From CBDAQD01 sp965275905 (lineage in GTDB: Bacteria > Pseudomonadota > Alphaproteobacteria > Rhizobiales > JAJFHC01), in assembly GCA_965275905.1 (NCBI GenBank), contig CBDHYJ010000076.1, positions 81,697 through 145,696 on the forward strand: a DNA stretch of 64,000 bases, in the 5' to 3' direction. Below are positions 17,643 through 26,401 of the stretch, in pieces (the stretch's first letter is position 1; the number at the start of each line of letters is the position of its first letter). Under the pieces are notes generated by a model. That model was not told the origin of the DNA. It saw nothing but the letters and a program-made list of their open reading frames with translations, and did not search any database. The translations under genes were made by a program, and so were the position numbers.

Positions 17643-17855
17643 CGGAGTTGAACATCGCGGATGCGGAGAAGACATGAGGATAACGCCCCTTTGGCAGGAA
17701 GGCGCTGTTTCGAAAACCGGGCTGCGATACGCGTCATTCAATCGCAGAACAGAGTACGAAAGGCGTCGACTTGGAAAACGGATGACAATATGTCAGCTTT
17801 TACGGACCGACCACTCTGACCCTGGGGCTAGCGAACAAGTATAAGGGGCACGAAA

Positions 17856-20606
17856 ATGGCTGGGAGATCGCGTAAAGGTGCCGCCAGAAGTGCGTCCTGT
17901 CCAAACGCCATCCTCTGGCCGCTGGCAGGGTTGGCTCTGTTCTTTCTTTATGTTGCCGGGAATGGTCATACCGCGATCGAGCAAGCCTCGGCCACCCAGA
18001 CTGTCAGGGTGATCGAGGCCCGCATTCTGACCGGCAATGACGACATCGAACAGTCGTCGGACGGCAAGGTTTACACCGACAGTTCAGACCTGGAGCTGGT
18101 TGACGACCCCCGGACCAACGGCCGGGGACAGACAATCGGTCTTCGTTTCGACCGTTTGGACCTGCCGCGCGGAAGCAAGATCGAAAAGGCCCACTTGCTC
18201 TTCACCAACGAGACAACGCGCGAGCTGGACCCAAGCGAGCTTACGATCGTCGGAATCGCGGACGGCAATCTGGCGCCCTTCGATGTTTCGCGCACCAATC
18301 TTACCCTCTTGCCCAAGACGCAAGCGGGTGCCGAGTGGAAACCGCAGTCATGGGGCCGCAAAGGTTCAAAGCACCAGACGCCTGATTTAACGAGCATCGT
18401 CCAGGAGATCGTTGAGTTGCCGGGCTGGGCACGTATGAACGCGCTCGGATTTGTGATCACCGGAACCGGAAAACGCGGAGCCTATTCGTTTGACGGGAAC
18501 GCACAGAAGGCACCCGTGCTCCATGTTCAATACAGGGGACATCCGCCAGCCCCGACAGCCGGTGCTTCGCCTTCTCTGCAGGATGATCCGCGCTCGGCCC
18601 TGATTGGAACGTGGCAGGGGCACTATCAATGCGCCGGAGGGCGGATTGGACTTACCGTCGACATTGCAAGCGCCGGTTCCGGCAAACCCTATCGGATCAA
18701 CGCGCAAACATTCGCGTTAAGTGGGGATATCGACGCCGGCTCAGGCGAGTTCACGGTCGGTGGCGATCAGAATTCCGGTCGCCCATTCCTGTTCAGGCTC
18801 GACAAGCGCAAAGTCACGATAACCGGCAGTGCGATTGAACGGAGTGGTGGAGATCAGCAGTTCCTGCTGGCAGGGCGGCTGGAAACGCGCGACGGCACGC
18901 TTCATCTGCGCGGATCGGCATTGTTCAGATCCAAGGGCGTGACCTGCCACGGCTTTGAAATCGCGATGGCCGGGTCTCCGCAATCCGCCGCTCTGCAGGA
19001 TGCCCTCGCCCGTGAAGATGGACCGCCGGTTCAGTTGAACCAGGACATCGGCGGGCACGCACAGTCAGACCGGGGCAAGCGTCCGTTCGCGCTGCGGATC
19101 AAGTCCTTCGAGCAAGATATCCGCCGCGTCACCGGCGAACTGGATTGGTTTGCCACGGGCCAAACCCACAGATTTTACGGCACTGCGGATAAGCAGGCGC
19201 GTATGCGCCTGACCCTAACGATGTACGGCCGGCCCTGCGAATTCGCTCTCGACCCGCGCGACGGCAACCGGACACAGTTTCAGGGCAGACTGAATTGCCA
19301 CGGCGCTGGCGATCCCTGGACTGTATCGGCAAGCTATCTGGAAGCCGCTCAGCTTTCCGCGCTGGTACGCGAGGGACGCGTGCTCAAGCAAAGAGCGGAA
19401 CTGGACAAAAAGCGCCAGGAGGAAGAGCGCAGGAAGCTGTACGCCGAACAGGAACGCCAGCGACAGATCGCCAGTCAGAAAGCCGCCGAACTCAAGCGAC
19501 AAGAGCGCCAGGAAAGAGCGGCCAAACGAAAAAGAGAAAACGCGGAGCGCAGAGCCAGGCAGAAGGCTCTTGAAGAGGAACAGGCTCAGCAGCGCCGGCG
19601 TGAAGCAGCAGCCGATCGAGAGCGGCGCCGGAAGGAGCGGAAGCGGCGTGAAGATGCAAGGCTCGGGATTGTACCCAATCCTGGATCACATCGCCTGCAG
19701 GTCCCCGGCGATTTTCGCTTTGCGGGCGTGACCGGCACGTCGACCGCGGAGAACGCCGTCCGTGGCCTGGAGGCTGCCGGTGCCCTGTCCGTGAATCACG
19801 GAATAAAGGGCGCGCATGCCACGTGCGGAACCACAAATGAGAACCGTGTGCGCCGTGGCGGAACTCTGGTCAATCATTACAAGCCGCACAAACCGACGGC
19901 CCTTGTGCTGTCGCAGGCGCTGAGCGCGGAGTTCAAGGCTGACTCGGGATTGCAGCGTTGCTCGGTGAGTTATGTCGGCGAACGCATCAAAGGGATGTTC
20001 TGCCGTATCTCCCGCGAACTGATCTCTGAAACAGAATCTGCGGAAGACCTGGCGGCCTCTTTGGATGCGGACTTTCAGCGCGCATTCGTACAAAAATTGC
20101 GGTCGGATTTCGGCCCGCACGATGCGCAACTTCCGGGACGAACTCGCTGGTGGTGCGGCGGCAGGAGGTATGGTCAGGGCTTTGACGGCAAATGTGAGCT
20201 CGCCATAACACACACCATCAATTCCCAAACTGTACCCGATGCGAACAAATCGTACGCGGCGATCGTAGCCACGATTGCGTTCTCCCGCTCGGTGCTCGAG
20301 AACGGGAGAGAGTATTCAGTCGTGCTGAACGAAAGGCGAAAACGCATTTGCGATGCCAACAGCGAGGTTGCAGGGATCGACCCGAGTACGATGTCGAGAA
20401 GGTGCAGGCGGATGGCCGGCAATTTCAACGTAATGTTTGCAAACAAGACGCCGCGGGCACTGGCCATGTCGAAGGACGGCCAACACTGCGGCTTCTTTGC
20501 ACCTGGCGTCGGGGCTCGCAGCAACAGCGGGCCCCGGCAGTTTGCTCTCGACCGGTGCCAACGGCGCGGCGCCACCTGCACGATCGTCAAATGCGTCGGG
20601 TGTTGA
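17856..20606 (+). CDS. large exported protein: beta-sandwich domain, long charged coiled coil, Cys-rich DUF4189-like tail
   Basis: A 916-residue protein without a named family overall. Residues ~18-38 are a membrane anchor or signal segment (ILWPLAGLALFFLYVAGNG). Residues ~50-225 look like a DNRLRE/carbohydrate-binding-type beta sandwich (LRFDRLDLPRGSKIEKAHLLF; LVITG-like close). Two further beta-rich segments follow up to ~500. Residues ~510-600 are a highly charged coiled coil (repeats such as EEERRKLYAEQERQRQ). The C-terminal ~110 residues contain six or more cysteines and the pattern ALAMSKDGQHCGFF...TCTIVKC, resembling DUF4189. It probably sits in the periplasm or cell surface. ATAAGGGGCA precedes ATG 17856. 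It is the last chromosomal gene before the island. Confidence 0.65.
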   Translation: MAGRSRKGAARSASCPNAILWPLAGLALFFLYVAGNGHTAIEQASATQTVRVIEARILTGNDDIEQSSDGKVYTDSSDLELVDDPRTNGRGQTIGLRFDRLDLPRGSKIEKAHLLFTNETTRELDPSELTIVGIADGNLAPFDVSRTNLTLLPKTQAGAEWKPQSWGRKGSKHQTPDLTSIVQEIVELPGWARMNALGFVITGTGKRGAYSFDGNAQKAPVLHVQYRGHPPAPTAGASPSLQDDPRSALIGTWQGHYQCAGGRIGLTVDIASAGSGKPYRINAQTFALSGDIDAGSGEFTVGGDQNSGRPFLFRLDKRKVTITGSAIERSGGDQQFLLAGRLETRDGTLHLRGSALFRSKGVTCHGFEIAMAGSPQSAALQDALAREDGPPVQLNQDIGGHAQSDRGKRPFALRIKSFEQDIRRVTGELDWFATGQTHRFYGTADKQARMRLTLTMYGRPCEFALDPRDGNRTQFQGRLNCHGAGDPWTVSASYLEAAQLSALVREGRVLKQRAELDKKRQEEERRKLYAEQERQRQIASQKAAELKRQERQERAAKRKRENAERRARQKALEEEQAQQRRREAAADRERRRKERKRREDARLGIVPNPGSHRLQVPGDFRFAGVTGTSTAENAVRGLEAAGALSVNHGIKGAHATCGTTNENRVRRGGTLVNHYKPHKPTALVLSQALSAEFKADSGLQRCSVSYVGERIKGMFCRISRELISETESAEDLAASLDADFQRAFVQKLRSDFGPHDAQLPGRTRWWCGGRRYGQGFDGKCELAITHTINSQTVPDANKSYAAIVATIAFSRSVLENGREYSVVLNERRKRICDANSEVAGIDPSTMSRRCRRMAGNFNVMFANKTPRALAMSKDGQHCGFFAPGVGARSNSGPRQFALDRCQRRGATCTIVKCVGC

Positions 20607-20652
20607 GAATATCGGGTCTGAGGAAGTCGCCGCCTGACGGCCTGTGGTATCC

Positions 20653-20666
20653 CAAATCGCGATTTG
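20653..20666. repeat. 14-bp perfect palindrome near the island edge
   Basis: CAAATCGCGATTTG lies 47 bases after the 916-residue gene and 55 bases before the tRNA copy. It may be part of a terminator or a protein-binding site; no T tract follows directly. Confidence 0.4.
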
Positions 20667-20720
20667 AGAGAGGACCGCCAGTTTGACTTTCTTGTGGTCA
20701 AACGCATTCAACGTGAAACG

Positions 20721-20774
20721 TGGCGCACCCGATAGGATTCGAACCTATGACCTCTGCCTTCGGAGGGCAGCGCT
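20721..20774 (-). repeat. attL: partial tRNA-Arg copy marking the left end of a genomic island
   Basis: This 54-base stretch equals the 3' part of the tRNA-Arg gene at 49708-49761 (52 of 54 matches). It runs from the CCA end through the T arm to the anticodon arm, then diverges. The two differences are complementary T-stem changes. The uninterrupted core shared by both ends is 27 bases (20748-20774 and 49735-49761) and covers the anticodon arm. The integrase gene starts 163 bases further right. It is not a functional tRNA because the 5' half is missing. Confidence 0.88.
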
Positions 20775-20799
20775 TTTAATTTCCTCTACCCACCATAAT

Positions 20800-20837
20800 A
20801 TTCCATACCGTTGATTTTAAAACTAAAATTCCATACC
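20800..20837. repeat. two ATTCCATACC direct repeats beside attL (candidate integrase arm sites)
   Basis: ATTCCATACC occurs at 20800-20809 and again at 20828-20837, 28 bases apart, between the attL core and the integrase start in an AT-rich stretch. Direct repeats at this place are typical of integrase arm-type or excisionase sites. No copy is seen next to the right-end repeat. Confidence 0.45.
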
Positions 20838-20936
20838 ATCATTCCACAAGGATCTCATAGAGCCCTCGGAATTGCCTTCTTCTGCTTCCGTGACGCTTCC
20901 GCGAACGACAACTGGAATACACTATCGGACCTATGA

Positions 20937-22151
20937 ATGCCCAAACTGACAAAGAAAATTGTCGACGCGGCCAACCCTTCAGATAAGGACTATTTCGTCT
21001 GGGATGGCGATCTACCGGGATACGGTTTGAGGGTATTTCCTTCCGGAAAGAAGTCCTACCTGGTGCAGTATCGCTCCAATGGAAGATCACGCCGCTTCAC
21101 CATCGGATTGCACGGACCGTTCACACCTGACTCTGCAAGAAAGGAAGCAATGCAGATATTGGCGGAGATCGCAAAGGGAGGTGATCCGGCGGAACTTAAG
21201 AGCAAGCCCCATTTCGAAACCACCGTCTCAGAACTCTGTGATCGTTATCTCGCGGAGGGATGCGGTCACAAAACACAAACCACCATCGCGACAGACAAAG
21301 GCCGAATTGAACGGCACATCAAACCACTTCTCGGCGATAGGCTTGTGGCTTCCCTCAGTCGGAACGATATCAAGTTGTTCATGAAGGCTGTTGAAACTGG
21401 TGAGTCCAAAGTCGATACGAAAACTGGACCGAGAGGACGAGCAATAGTCAAAGGTGGCGCTGGTACTGCATCTCGAACTGTTGGACTTCTCGGCGGCATT
21501 ATCTCATTTGCGGTCGAAAGCCTGAAGCTCCGATCTGACAATCCAGTTCATGGCGTGAAACGAACCAAAGACAATAAACGCAGCCGCTTTCTGAACAGCA
21601 AAGAGTTTCGGCGCTTGGGGGCCGCGCTAGAAAGGGCGCAGAAGAAACAGATCAACCCAAACGCAATCGCCGCAATTAGGTTGCTCCTATTCACAGGTTG
21701 CCGCAAATCAGAAATCCTGAAACTGAAATGGCAACATGTCGACTTACCCCACCGGTGCTTGCGTTTGCCGGAGTCGAAAACGGGCGAGAAGATTGTGCAT
21801 CTTGGAAACGCAGCAGTCGATCTCCTCGAGGCGCTGCCGCAGATCAAAGGAAGTCCATATGTTCTGCCAGCCAGCAAGGGCGATGGACATTACACTGGTC
21901 TCCAAAAGCATTGGACAAAGATCCGAGAATGGGCGGAACTGGATGACGTTCGCATTCACGACCTCCGCCGATCTTTCGCAAGCACCGCGGCCTTGAGCGG
22001 TGAGAGCCTGTTGATGATTGGAAATCTGCTAGGGCATTCGGATCCAAAGACTACACAGATATACGCTCACTTGGCTGACAGCGCCCTCCAAACCGCAGCA
22101 AACGAAACTTCGAACAAAATTGCAGCAGCAATGGACAGCGAGGATCAGTAG
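20937..22151 (+). CDS. P4-type tyrosine integrase of the island
   Basis: A 404-residue site-specific recombinase. An N-terminal DUF4102 arm-binding domain (LPGYGLRVFPSGKKSYLVQY) precedes a SAM-like core-binding domain (~95-200) and the catalytic domain. The catalytic set is complete: R256 (FTGCRKSEIL), H341 and R344 (HDLRRSF), H367 (LLGHSD) and Y376 (IYAHL). P4-type integrases target the 3' end of tRNA genes, matching the tRNA-Arg duplication at both island ends. It reads inward from attL. Confidence 0.95.
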   Translation: MPKLTKKIVDAANPSDKDYFVWDGDLPGYGLRVFPSGKKSYLVQYRSNGRSRRFTIGLHGPFTPDSARKEAMQILAEIAKGGDPAELKSKPHFETTVSELCDRYLAEGCGHKTQTTIATDKGRIERHIKPLLGDRLVASLSRNDIKLFMKAVETGESKVDTKTGPRGRAIVKGGAGTASRTVGLLGGIISFAVESLKLRSDNPVHGVKRTKDNKRSRFLNSKEFRRLGAALERAQKKQINPNAIAAIRLLLFTGCRKSEILKLKWQHVDLPHRCLRLPESKTGEKIVHLGNAAVDLLEALPQIKGSPYVLPASKGDGHYTGLQKHWTKIREWAELDDVRIHDLRRSFASTAALSGESLLMIGNLLGHSDPKTTQIYAHLADSALQTAANETSNKIAAAMDSEDQ

Positions 22152-22152
22152 A

Positions 22153-22746
22153 TTGGCTTCGGAAAGTAAGAAGGTGCACAGATTTTCGAGGACGGTAGCC
22201 AACTCCGATCAGAGTGAGTGCAAAAACGTGACAACCGTTATTGTCAACCTTTCAGCAAAATTTGAGTTCCTGAGGCAGTCCTACGAAGTCGGTATCATTC
22301 CAGCACTCCATGATGCACTTTTCATCGCGCAACAGACCGGCGAGCCGGTGCCAGGTTGGGCGATAGATGGCGCTATCAAAATTGTTCGTGACCGAATTGA
22401 GACGGATTGTCCTCCAGGCAAAGGATTGTCGGGACCGAAGGCTTCGGAATACAAAAAGGCGCAGACAGATTTTTATCGCTGGGCCGCTGTCGATAAACTG
22501 CGAAAAAAAGATGATGTCAAAGTGAGCGATGAACTTTTTAGAAGCGCGTCGAAGCTGCTGGAAGGAACCGGCGCTCACGCTGGTGCCGAAGCTGTCCGCA
22601 AATCCTATTGGCGCGTAAACAAAGAACTTAAAGATGCTGAGTTGCATAATCGGCATTATCTTTGGCTAAACGAAGGGCGAATCATCGCGGGCTTCAAAAA
22701 GCCGCCTGTAGGGAATCCAATTATCAAACGGCCAAAAGTAGATTGA
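22153..22746 (+). CDS. hypothetical protein following the integrase
   Basis: A ~197-residue soluble protein without a recognised family. The frame is open from just before the integrase stop; I place the start at TTG 22153, directly after that stop, but GTG 22174 or GTG 22227 would also fit. It contains VPGWAIDGAIKIVRDRIE and a helical middle with many Lys and Asp residues. The layout (integrase, orphan, AlpA-like regulator) is common in integrative elements, where such orphans are accessory or replication-linked. Confidence 0.6.
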   Translation: MASESKKVHRFSRTVANSDQSECKNVTTVIVNLSAKFEFLRQSYEVGIIPALHDALFIAQQTGEPVPGWAIDGAIKIVRDRIETDCPPGKGLSGPKASEYKKAQTDFYRWAAVDKLRKKDDVKVSDELFRSASKLLEGTGAHAGAEAVRKSYWRVNKELKDAELHNRHYLWLNEGRIIAGFKKPPVGNPIIKRPKVD

Positions 22747-22841
22747 GGTAGGGACTAGCCCCAATCTCTACCTATCCGTATCCTGCGGCAAGTTGCTATC
22801 TCTCCGTAACACTTAATCGCGAAACGCGACGGAGAGAATTT

Positions 22842-23051
22842 ATGAATACGCATGTCCCCAAACTTCGTCCGCCTGAAGCAGCCCGCTATCTAGGCCTCTC
22901 TGTTTCTACTCTTGCAAAAATGAGGTTGCGCGGAGACGGTCCCACCTACTCCAAGGCGGGCCCGAGAGCGGTCATCTACGACATTGTTGATCTTGAAAAC
23001 TGGGTATCTGAACGCAGGCGTCGTTCGACATCCGAACTTCCGGATGCTTAA
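22842..23051 (+). CDS. AlpA/excisionase-like helix-turn-helix protein
   Basis: A 69-residue DNA-binding protein of the MerR/AlpA type. LRPPEAARYLGLSVSTLAKM is the helix-turn-helix, followed by the wing (GPTYSKAGPRAVIYDIVDLENWV). Such proteins direct excision or regulate the integrase in P4-like islands. A run reading CGACGGAGAGAATTT precedes the ATG and supplies the ribosome binding site. It lies directly before the reverse transcriptase gene on the same strand. Confidence 0.82.
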   Translation: MNTHVPKLRPPEAARYLGLSVSTLAKMRLRGDGPTYSKAGPRAVIYDIVDLENWVSERRRRSTSELPDA

Positions 23052-23116
23052 CCGGAAATCGGGGCCCCTCCAATTTGCACACAATTGCAAGACAGTTACG
23101 CATAGAGACTACCGAA

Positions 23117-24346
23117 ATGGCGAGTAAGAACCCAGACTATAAAAGAAGGCTGCGCCAGGCCAAAAAACGAGCTGAGAAAACTCGGGCGAAAATCAAAAAC
23201 GCGTCTGAAGCTGGCGACATGAACGCACGCATGAGTGAGACAAATAGGTATTTGAAGTCCTTCGATGCGAAACTCGTTGCAGCGTACAATGCGGTTGGGA
23301 AAAAGCGGGGGGGCTTGAAACCTGATGAGAAACACAAACTCGCTCATGAGATTGCGGGGAAACTGAACCCCTGGAAAGGGACTAATGAAAGAGCAAGTCT
23401 GGATATCAAACTGAAGCCTTTCACGGATAGTGATTTTCGCCCGACAGTTGCATTTGGCTTGAAGAATCATGCGCTTCAACTTCTGGTAACCGGAGTTCTA
23501 GAGGCAATCAAACCGCTGCACCCCAATCAATATGCATGCAAGGGAAACGGTGTAGGTCGCGCTATCAAGCGCACGCTGCACGAACTTCACAGCGGGTACA
23601 CATTTACCCAAGAGATTGACATCGACAGATGTTTCAACAGCTTCGATGCGGACGCTATAGTTGAGGTGCTTCCGCTCCCGAAGGAGGTAACGACCAATGT
23701 GATCATTGGACGTCATCTCGATCTTGCCCTTAGGGACACTCCCTATGGAACAATTGGCAAGGACGTAGATCAAGTCGAATTGGATGAAGCAATTCAGACG
23801 GTCGAAGTTGAACCCTATGTCCTCGAGGCTCGGCATGGAATTCCACAAGGAGCAGCGACGTCCAACCTGGTTTGTGAAATTCTGTTTGCAGACATTCACG
23901 AACAGTTTTCGAAGTCTGTCCGCGTAATTTCTTATGCTGACAATTTCAGGGTCTTCGCAAAGAATGCGACAGACCTGGATGACGCTGCCGAAATCCTGTG
24001 GGCGGCCTTTACCGGCCATCCTGCCGGGCCTCTCGCGCCAAAGATCAAAGACACTGGAAACGCGTACGGTGGATTCAACTTTCTCGGCTATGAATTCGAA
24101 AGAACCGGCGAGATGTATCGAGTGAAGCCGTCAGCAAAGAATATATTCAAACACAATCAGAAACTGAAACGACGCATTCGTACAATACGTAACCCCAAAC
24201 TCTCGCCAAGCCGGAAGCGACACCACATCATTGAAGGTCGAAAGTATGTCAAGTCCTGGAGCCGTAGCTTTCGGCTTTGGGATGGAGCTTCATCGCACTG
24301 TGCTGAGAGGTTGGCATTCCTAAAGACATTAGCTTGCGACCTTTAA
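23117..24346 (+). CDS. reverse transcriptase with YADN active site (island-borne, candidate defence RT)
   Basis: A 409-residue RNA-directed DNA polymerase. Motif A is EIDIDRCFNSFD (D168, D170), the PQG motif is GIPQGAATSN (241-250), motif C is YADN at 273-276 in place of YADD, and FNFLGYEF follows at ~313. The N-terminal ~85 residues are Lys/Arg-rich and helical. PQG rather than SQ argues against diversity-generating retroelements. No group II intron maturase or endonuclease domain follows, and no intron domain V is seen nearby. The single-gene setting in an integrative island suits the uncharacterised or defence-associated bacterial RT groups. ATG 23117 is chosen; a TTG 14 codons upstream is possible. 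Confidence 0.85.
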   Translation: MASKNPDYKRRLRQAKKRAEKTRAKIKNASEAGDMNARMSETNRYLKSFDAKLVAAYNAVGKKRGGLKPDEKHKLAHEIAGKLNPWKGTNERASLDIKLKPFTDSDFRPTVAFGLKNHALQLLVTGVLEAIKPLHPNQYACKGNGVGRAIKRTLHELHSGYTFTQEIDIDRCFNSFDADAIVEVLPLPKEVTTNVIIGRHLDLALRDTPYGTIGKDVDQVELDEAIQTVEVEPYVLEARHGIPQGAATSNLVCEILFADIHEQFSKSVRVISYADNFRVFAKNATDLDDAAEILWAAFTGHPAGPLAPKIKDTGNAYGGFNFLGYEFERTGEMYRVKPSAKNIFKHNQKLKRRIRTIRNPKLSPSRKRHHIIEGRKYVKSWSRSFRLWDGASSHCAERLAFLKTLACDL

Positions 24347-25445
24347 GGAAACGCTGAGAGGTCAATGGGGCCGCGGGGCTCAGTGTCTTTGCCTTCTGTG
24401 CAATCATATGCAGAGCACAGATGTCATTACGCCGCGAGACACACACGCAGTGATCACTAATCGGTGGTCCCGACAAAGATGCTGGTCAAGACCATTGCGA
24501 CGACCCCAAAAGACATAGGTAGAAAGAGGGTTCCGTCGACTATCATGGATGCCGTAATCGCCCGCCTGATTGTGCCGCTCAATAAGATGACTTAGTTGAC
24601 GACAGGCTATCGACAGTTGCTCGCAGAAGCGGTGAACGGCACCTGATCAGGAGCGTGATCTAAGGATTGTCATAAAGTTTCAGAAGCGGTTTCTTGACCA
24701 TGTGGGATTTCTCCGCAATTGCGCTGGTTGGAGCATCATCAAACGATGCACCCGGTCTGGATTCAATGCACCCCTTTTTGCACATGGCACACCGAGGCAT
24801 ATTCTGAATACCAATGCTTAGTTTTTATGAGTCCGTGGAAGCATTTATGAGATCCGCAACCCTGCACGATAACAAACGTATTTTCGAAAGCGCTTGTTAG
24901 TCGATTGGTCCTCATGTGTGGGTCGGAATTCGAGAAGAGCGAAGATCCTTCACGCAACACCCTTCAAGAGTTTTTGGATTTCGCCAAGTCCAACCTAGGA
25001 CATGGACACATAAATGCAGTCCTCCAAAGCTATCTTGGAAAATGTCGGGTTAGCACCCAACTCCAGACGTTGCCAGCTTCGGCGCGGCACGGGGAATATG
25101 TGCCAACAGGAGATATCCGCCGCGTTCAGCATCAACGGCAGCTGTGCGGACAAACCTGCCGTTGCCTCAAAGTCTACTTTGGAGCCTCGCCCAAGGACCT
25201 AGCATGGCCGACACTCAGCGGATTCGCAATCCTATGAACATGCTGATATTATTGAGTTTTTTGTAAAATAGCCTGCAGAGCACCTGTGGGAAAACAGTGG
25301 GATATCGGTCAATCGTAAAACGCTTGCGCTTTCATTAAGTCGCGTCAGTGGCGGAGGAACATGACTTGTGCAGTTCGGATCAATGGTACGATAATTTTTC
25401 CATAGCGCGGCGATAATCACGGAATTTCAGTAAGGAACAACCTAC
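24347..25445. other. 1.1-kb stretch without a convincing gene
   Basis: Only short frames lacking codon bias occur here. Near the right end lies a dispersed-repeat copy (25043-25107) and a perfect 9-bp inverted repeat CAACGGCAG (25133-25141) / CTGCCGTTG (25156-25164). A non-coding RNA serving the adjacent reverse transcriptase cannot be excluded, but I see no retron-type msr/msd inverted-repeat pair. Confidence 0.5.
25043..25107. repeat. dispersed repeat, copy 1
   Basis: This segment aligns without gaps to 48194-48258 at about two thirds of positions. The alignment includes the exact 15-mer GTTAGCACCCAACTC and the exact 9-mer GGCACGGGG at the same spacing. Both copies are inside the island in gene-free DNA. 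In one reverse frame both encode an ELGAN-containing peptide, so they could be remnants of one gene or a mobile repeat. Confidence 0.5.
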
Positions 25446-26207
25446 GTGAAAAAAGATCTTGTAGTTGGAACGTATCACAAGACTGGTACAGTTTGGATGG
25501 CAAAAGTGCTGGCCAGAATGAGTCTTGATCTTCCAGTGCTCTATCAAAATCTTAGCTACGATGTCTCGGGCTACAATAACGAAAAAGATGCTTACCGTCA
25601 CTTTGCGAAAACTAGATCTAGCGCAAAAAAGAAGGGACTGCACGCGCTTCTCTTTGATGATCATACGCGTTTCCCAGATGCGAACCTAATGTCTGGATGC
25701 ACGGGCTTTCGTGTTGTTCGCGACCCGCGTGACGTAGTAATTTCATCGGCCAATTATCATTTAGTATCAAACGAACAATGGCTGCACGTGCCTCGGAAGG
25801 AGTTTGGAGGGCTTACCTATTTTGAGAAGATTCGTTCCTTCAATACATTTAAAGACAGGATCCAATTTGAAATGGAACATTCAGCAGCATCAAACATTCG
25901 CAAAATGGCTTCATTCGAAAATAATGAGGTTTTTGAGACCGTGAAATATGAAGACCTTATACTAGACGTCAAGCTGGAGTTTTGGTCGGGATTGATGGAG
26001 AGGTTGGAATTAGATCCATACGAAATAGAAAAGGCGTGTCGGGCTTTCTTGGATTGTTCGCTTTTCGGGGGGCTCAAGGGGCAAGAAGTTCCTCACGTGG
26101 CCGATGGAGGGGTTGAACAATGGAAGAAGAAGTTCGACGACAGTTTACGCCAGTTAGTGGAAGATGCGTTCGCGCGTGAGATGGATTCACTAGGATATGC
26201 TCGCTAA
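25446..26207 (+). CDS. PAPS-dependent sulfotransferase
   Basis: A 253-residue cytosolic sulfotransferase. The 5'-phosphosulfate loop reads TYHKTGTVW (residues ~9-17) and the 3'-phosphate-binding motif is RVVRDPRDVVIS (~90). It transfers sulfate from PAPS to a hydroxyl or amine acceptor; the acceptor is unknown, but the neighbours are glycosyltransferases and a carbamoyltransferase, suggesting a glycan. The start is GTG at 25446 with AAGGAAC ten bases upstream. Codon use is AT-richer than the chromosomal flanks. It is convergent with the following glycosyltransferase gene. Confidence 0.87.
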   Translation: MKKDLVVGTYHKTGTVWMAKVLARMSLDLPVLYQNLSYDVSGYNNEKDAYRHFAKTRSSAKKKGLHALLFDDHTRFPDANLMSGCTGFRVVRDPRDVVISSANYHLVSNEQWLHVPRKEFGGLTYFEKIRSFNTFKDRIQFEMEHSAASNIRKMASFENNEVFETVKYEDLILDVKLEFWSGLMERLELDPYEIEKACRAFLDCSLFGGLKGQEVPHVADGGVEQWKKKFDDSLRQLVEDAFAREMDSLGYAR

Positions 26208-26401
26208 CAGACTGATAATAATTTGATATTTTTGTTAGAGCTATGCTACGGCATAGTTGGAATCATGCTGCTAGGGTGGAATTGATTTTGATTTACTTGC
26301 CACGCGTTAGGCGAGCGACTCGCGGTATGAGAAATACCCAGATTTGGAAGTTATAAAATTAAGCTGCACTGCGCCCATTCCTGGATAATGATATGATAGC
26401 A

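Noticed and set aside
20721..20774. A second tRNA-Arg gene
   Set aside because: Only the 3' part up to the anticodon arm is present; the 5' half and acceptor partner are missing, so it is an attachment-site remnant.
23117..24346. Diversity-generating retroelement, retron or group II intron
   Set aside because: The RT has PQG, not SQ. No template/variable repeat pair was seen, only ~65 bases lie between it and the upstream gene (too short for a retron RNA), and no intron domain V or maturase domain is visible.
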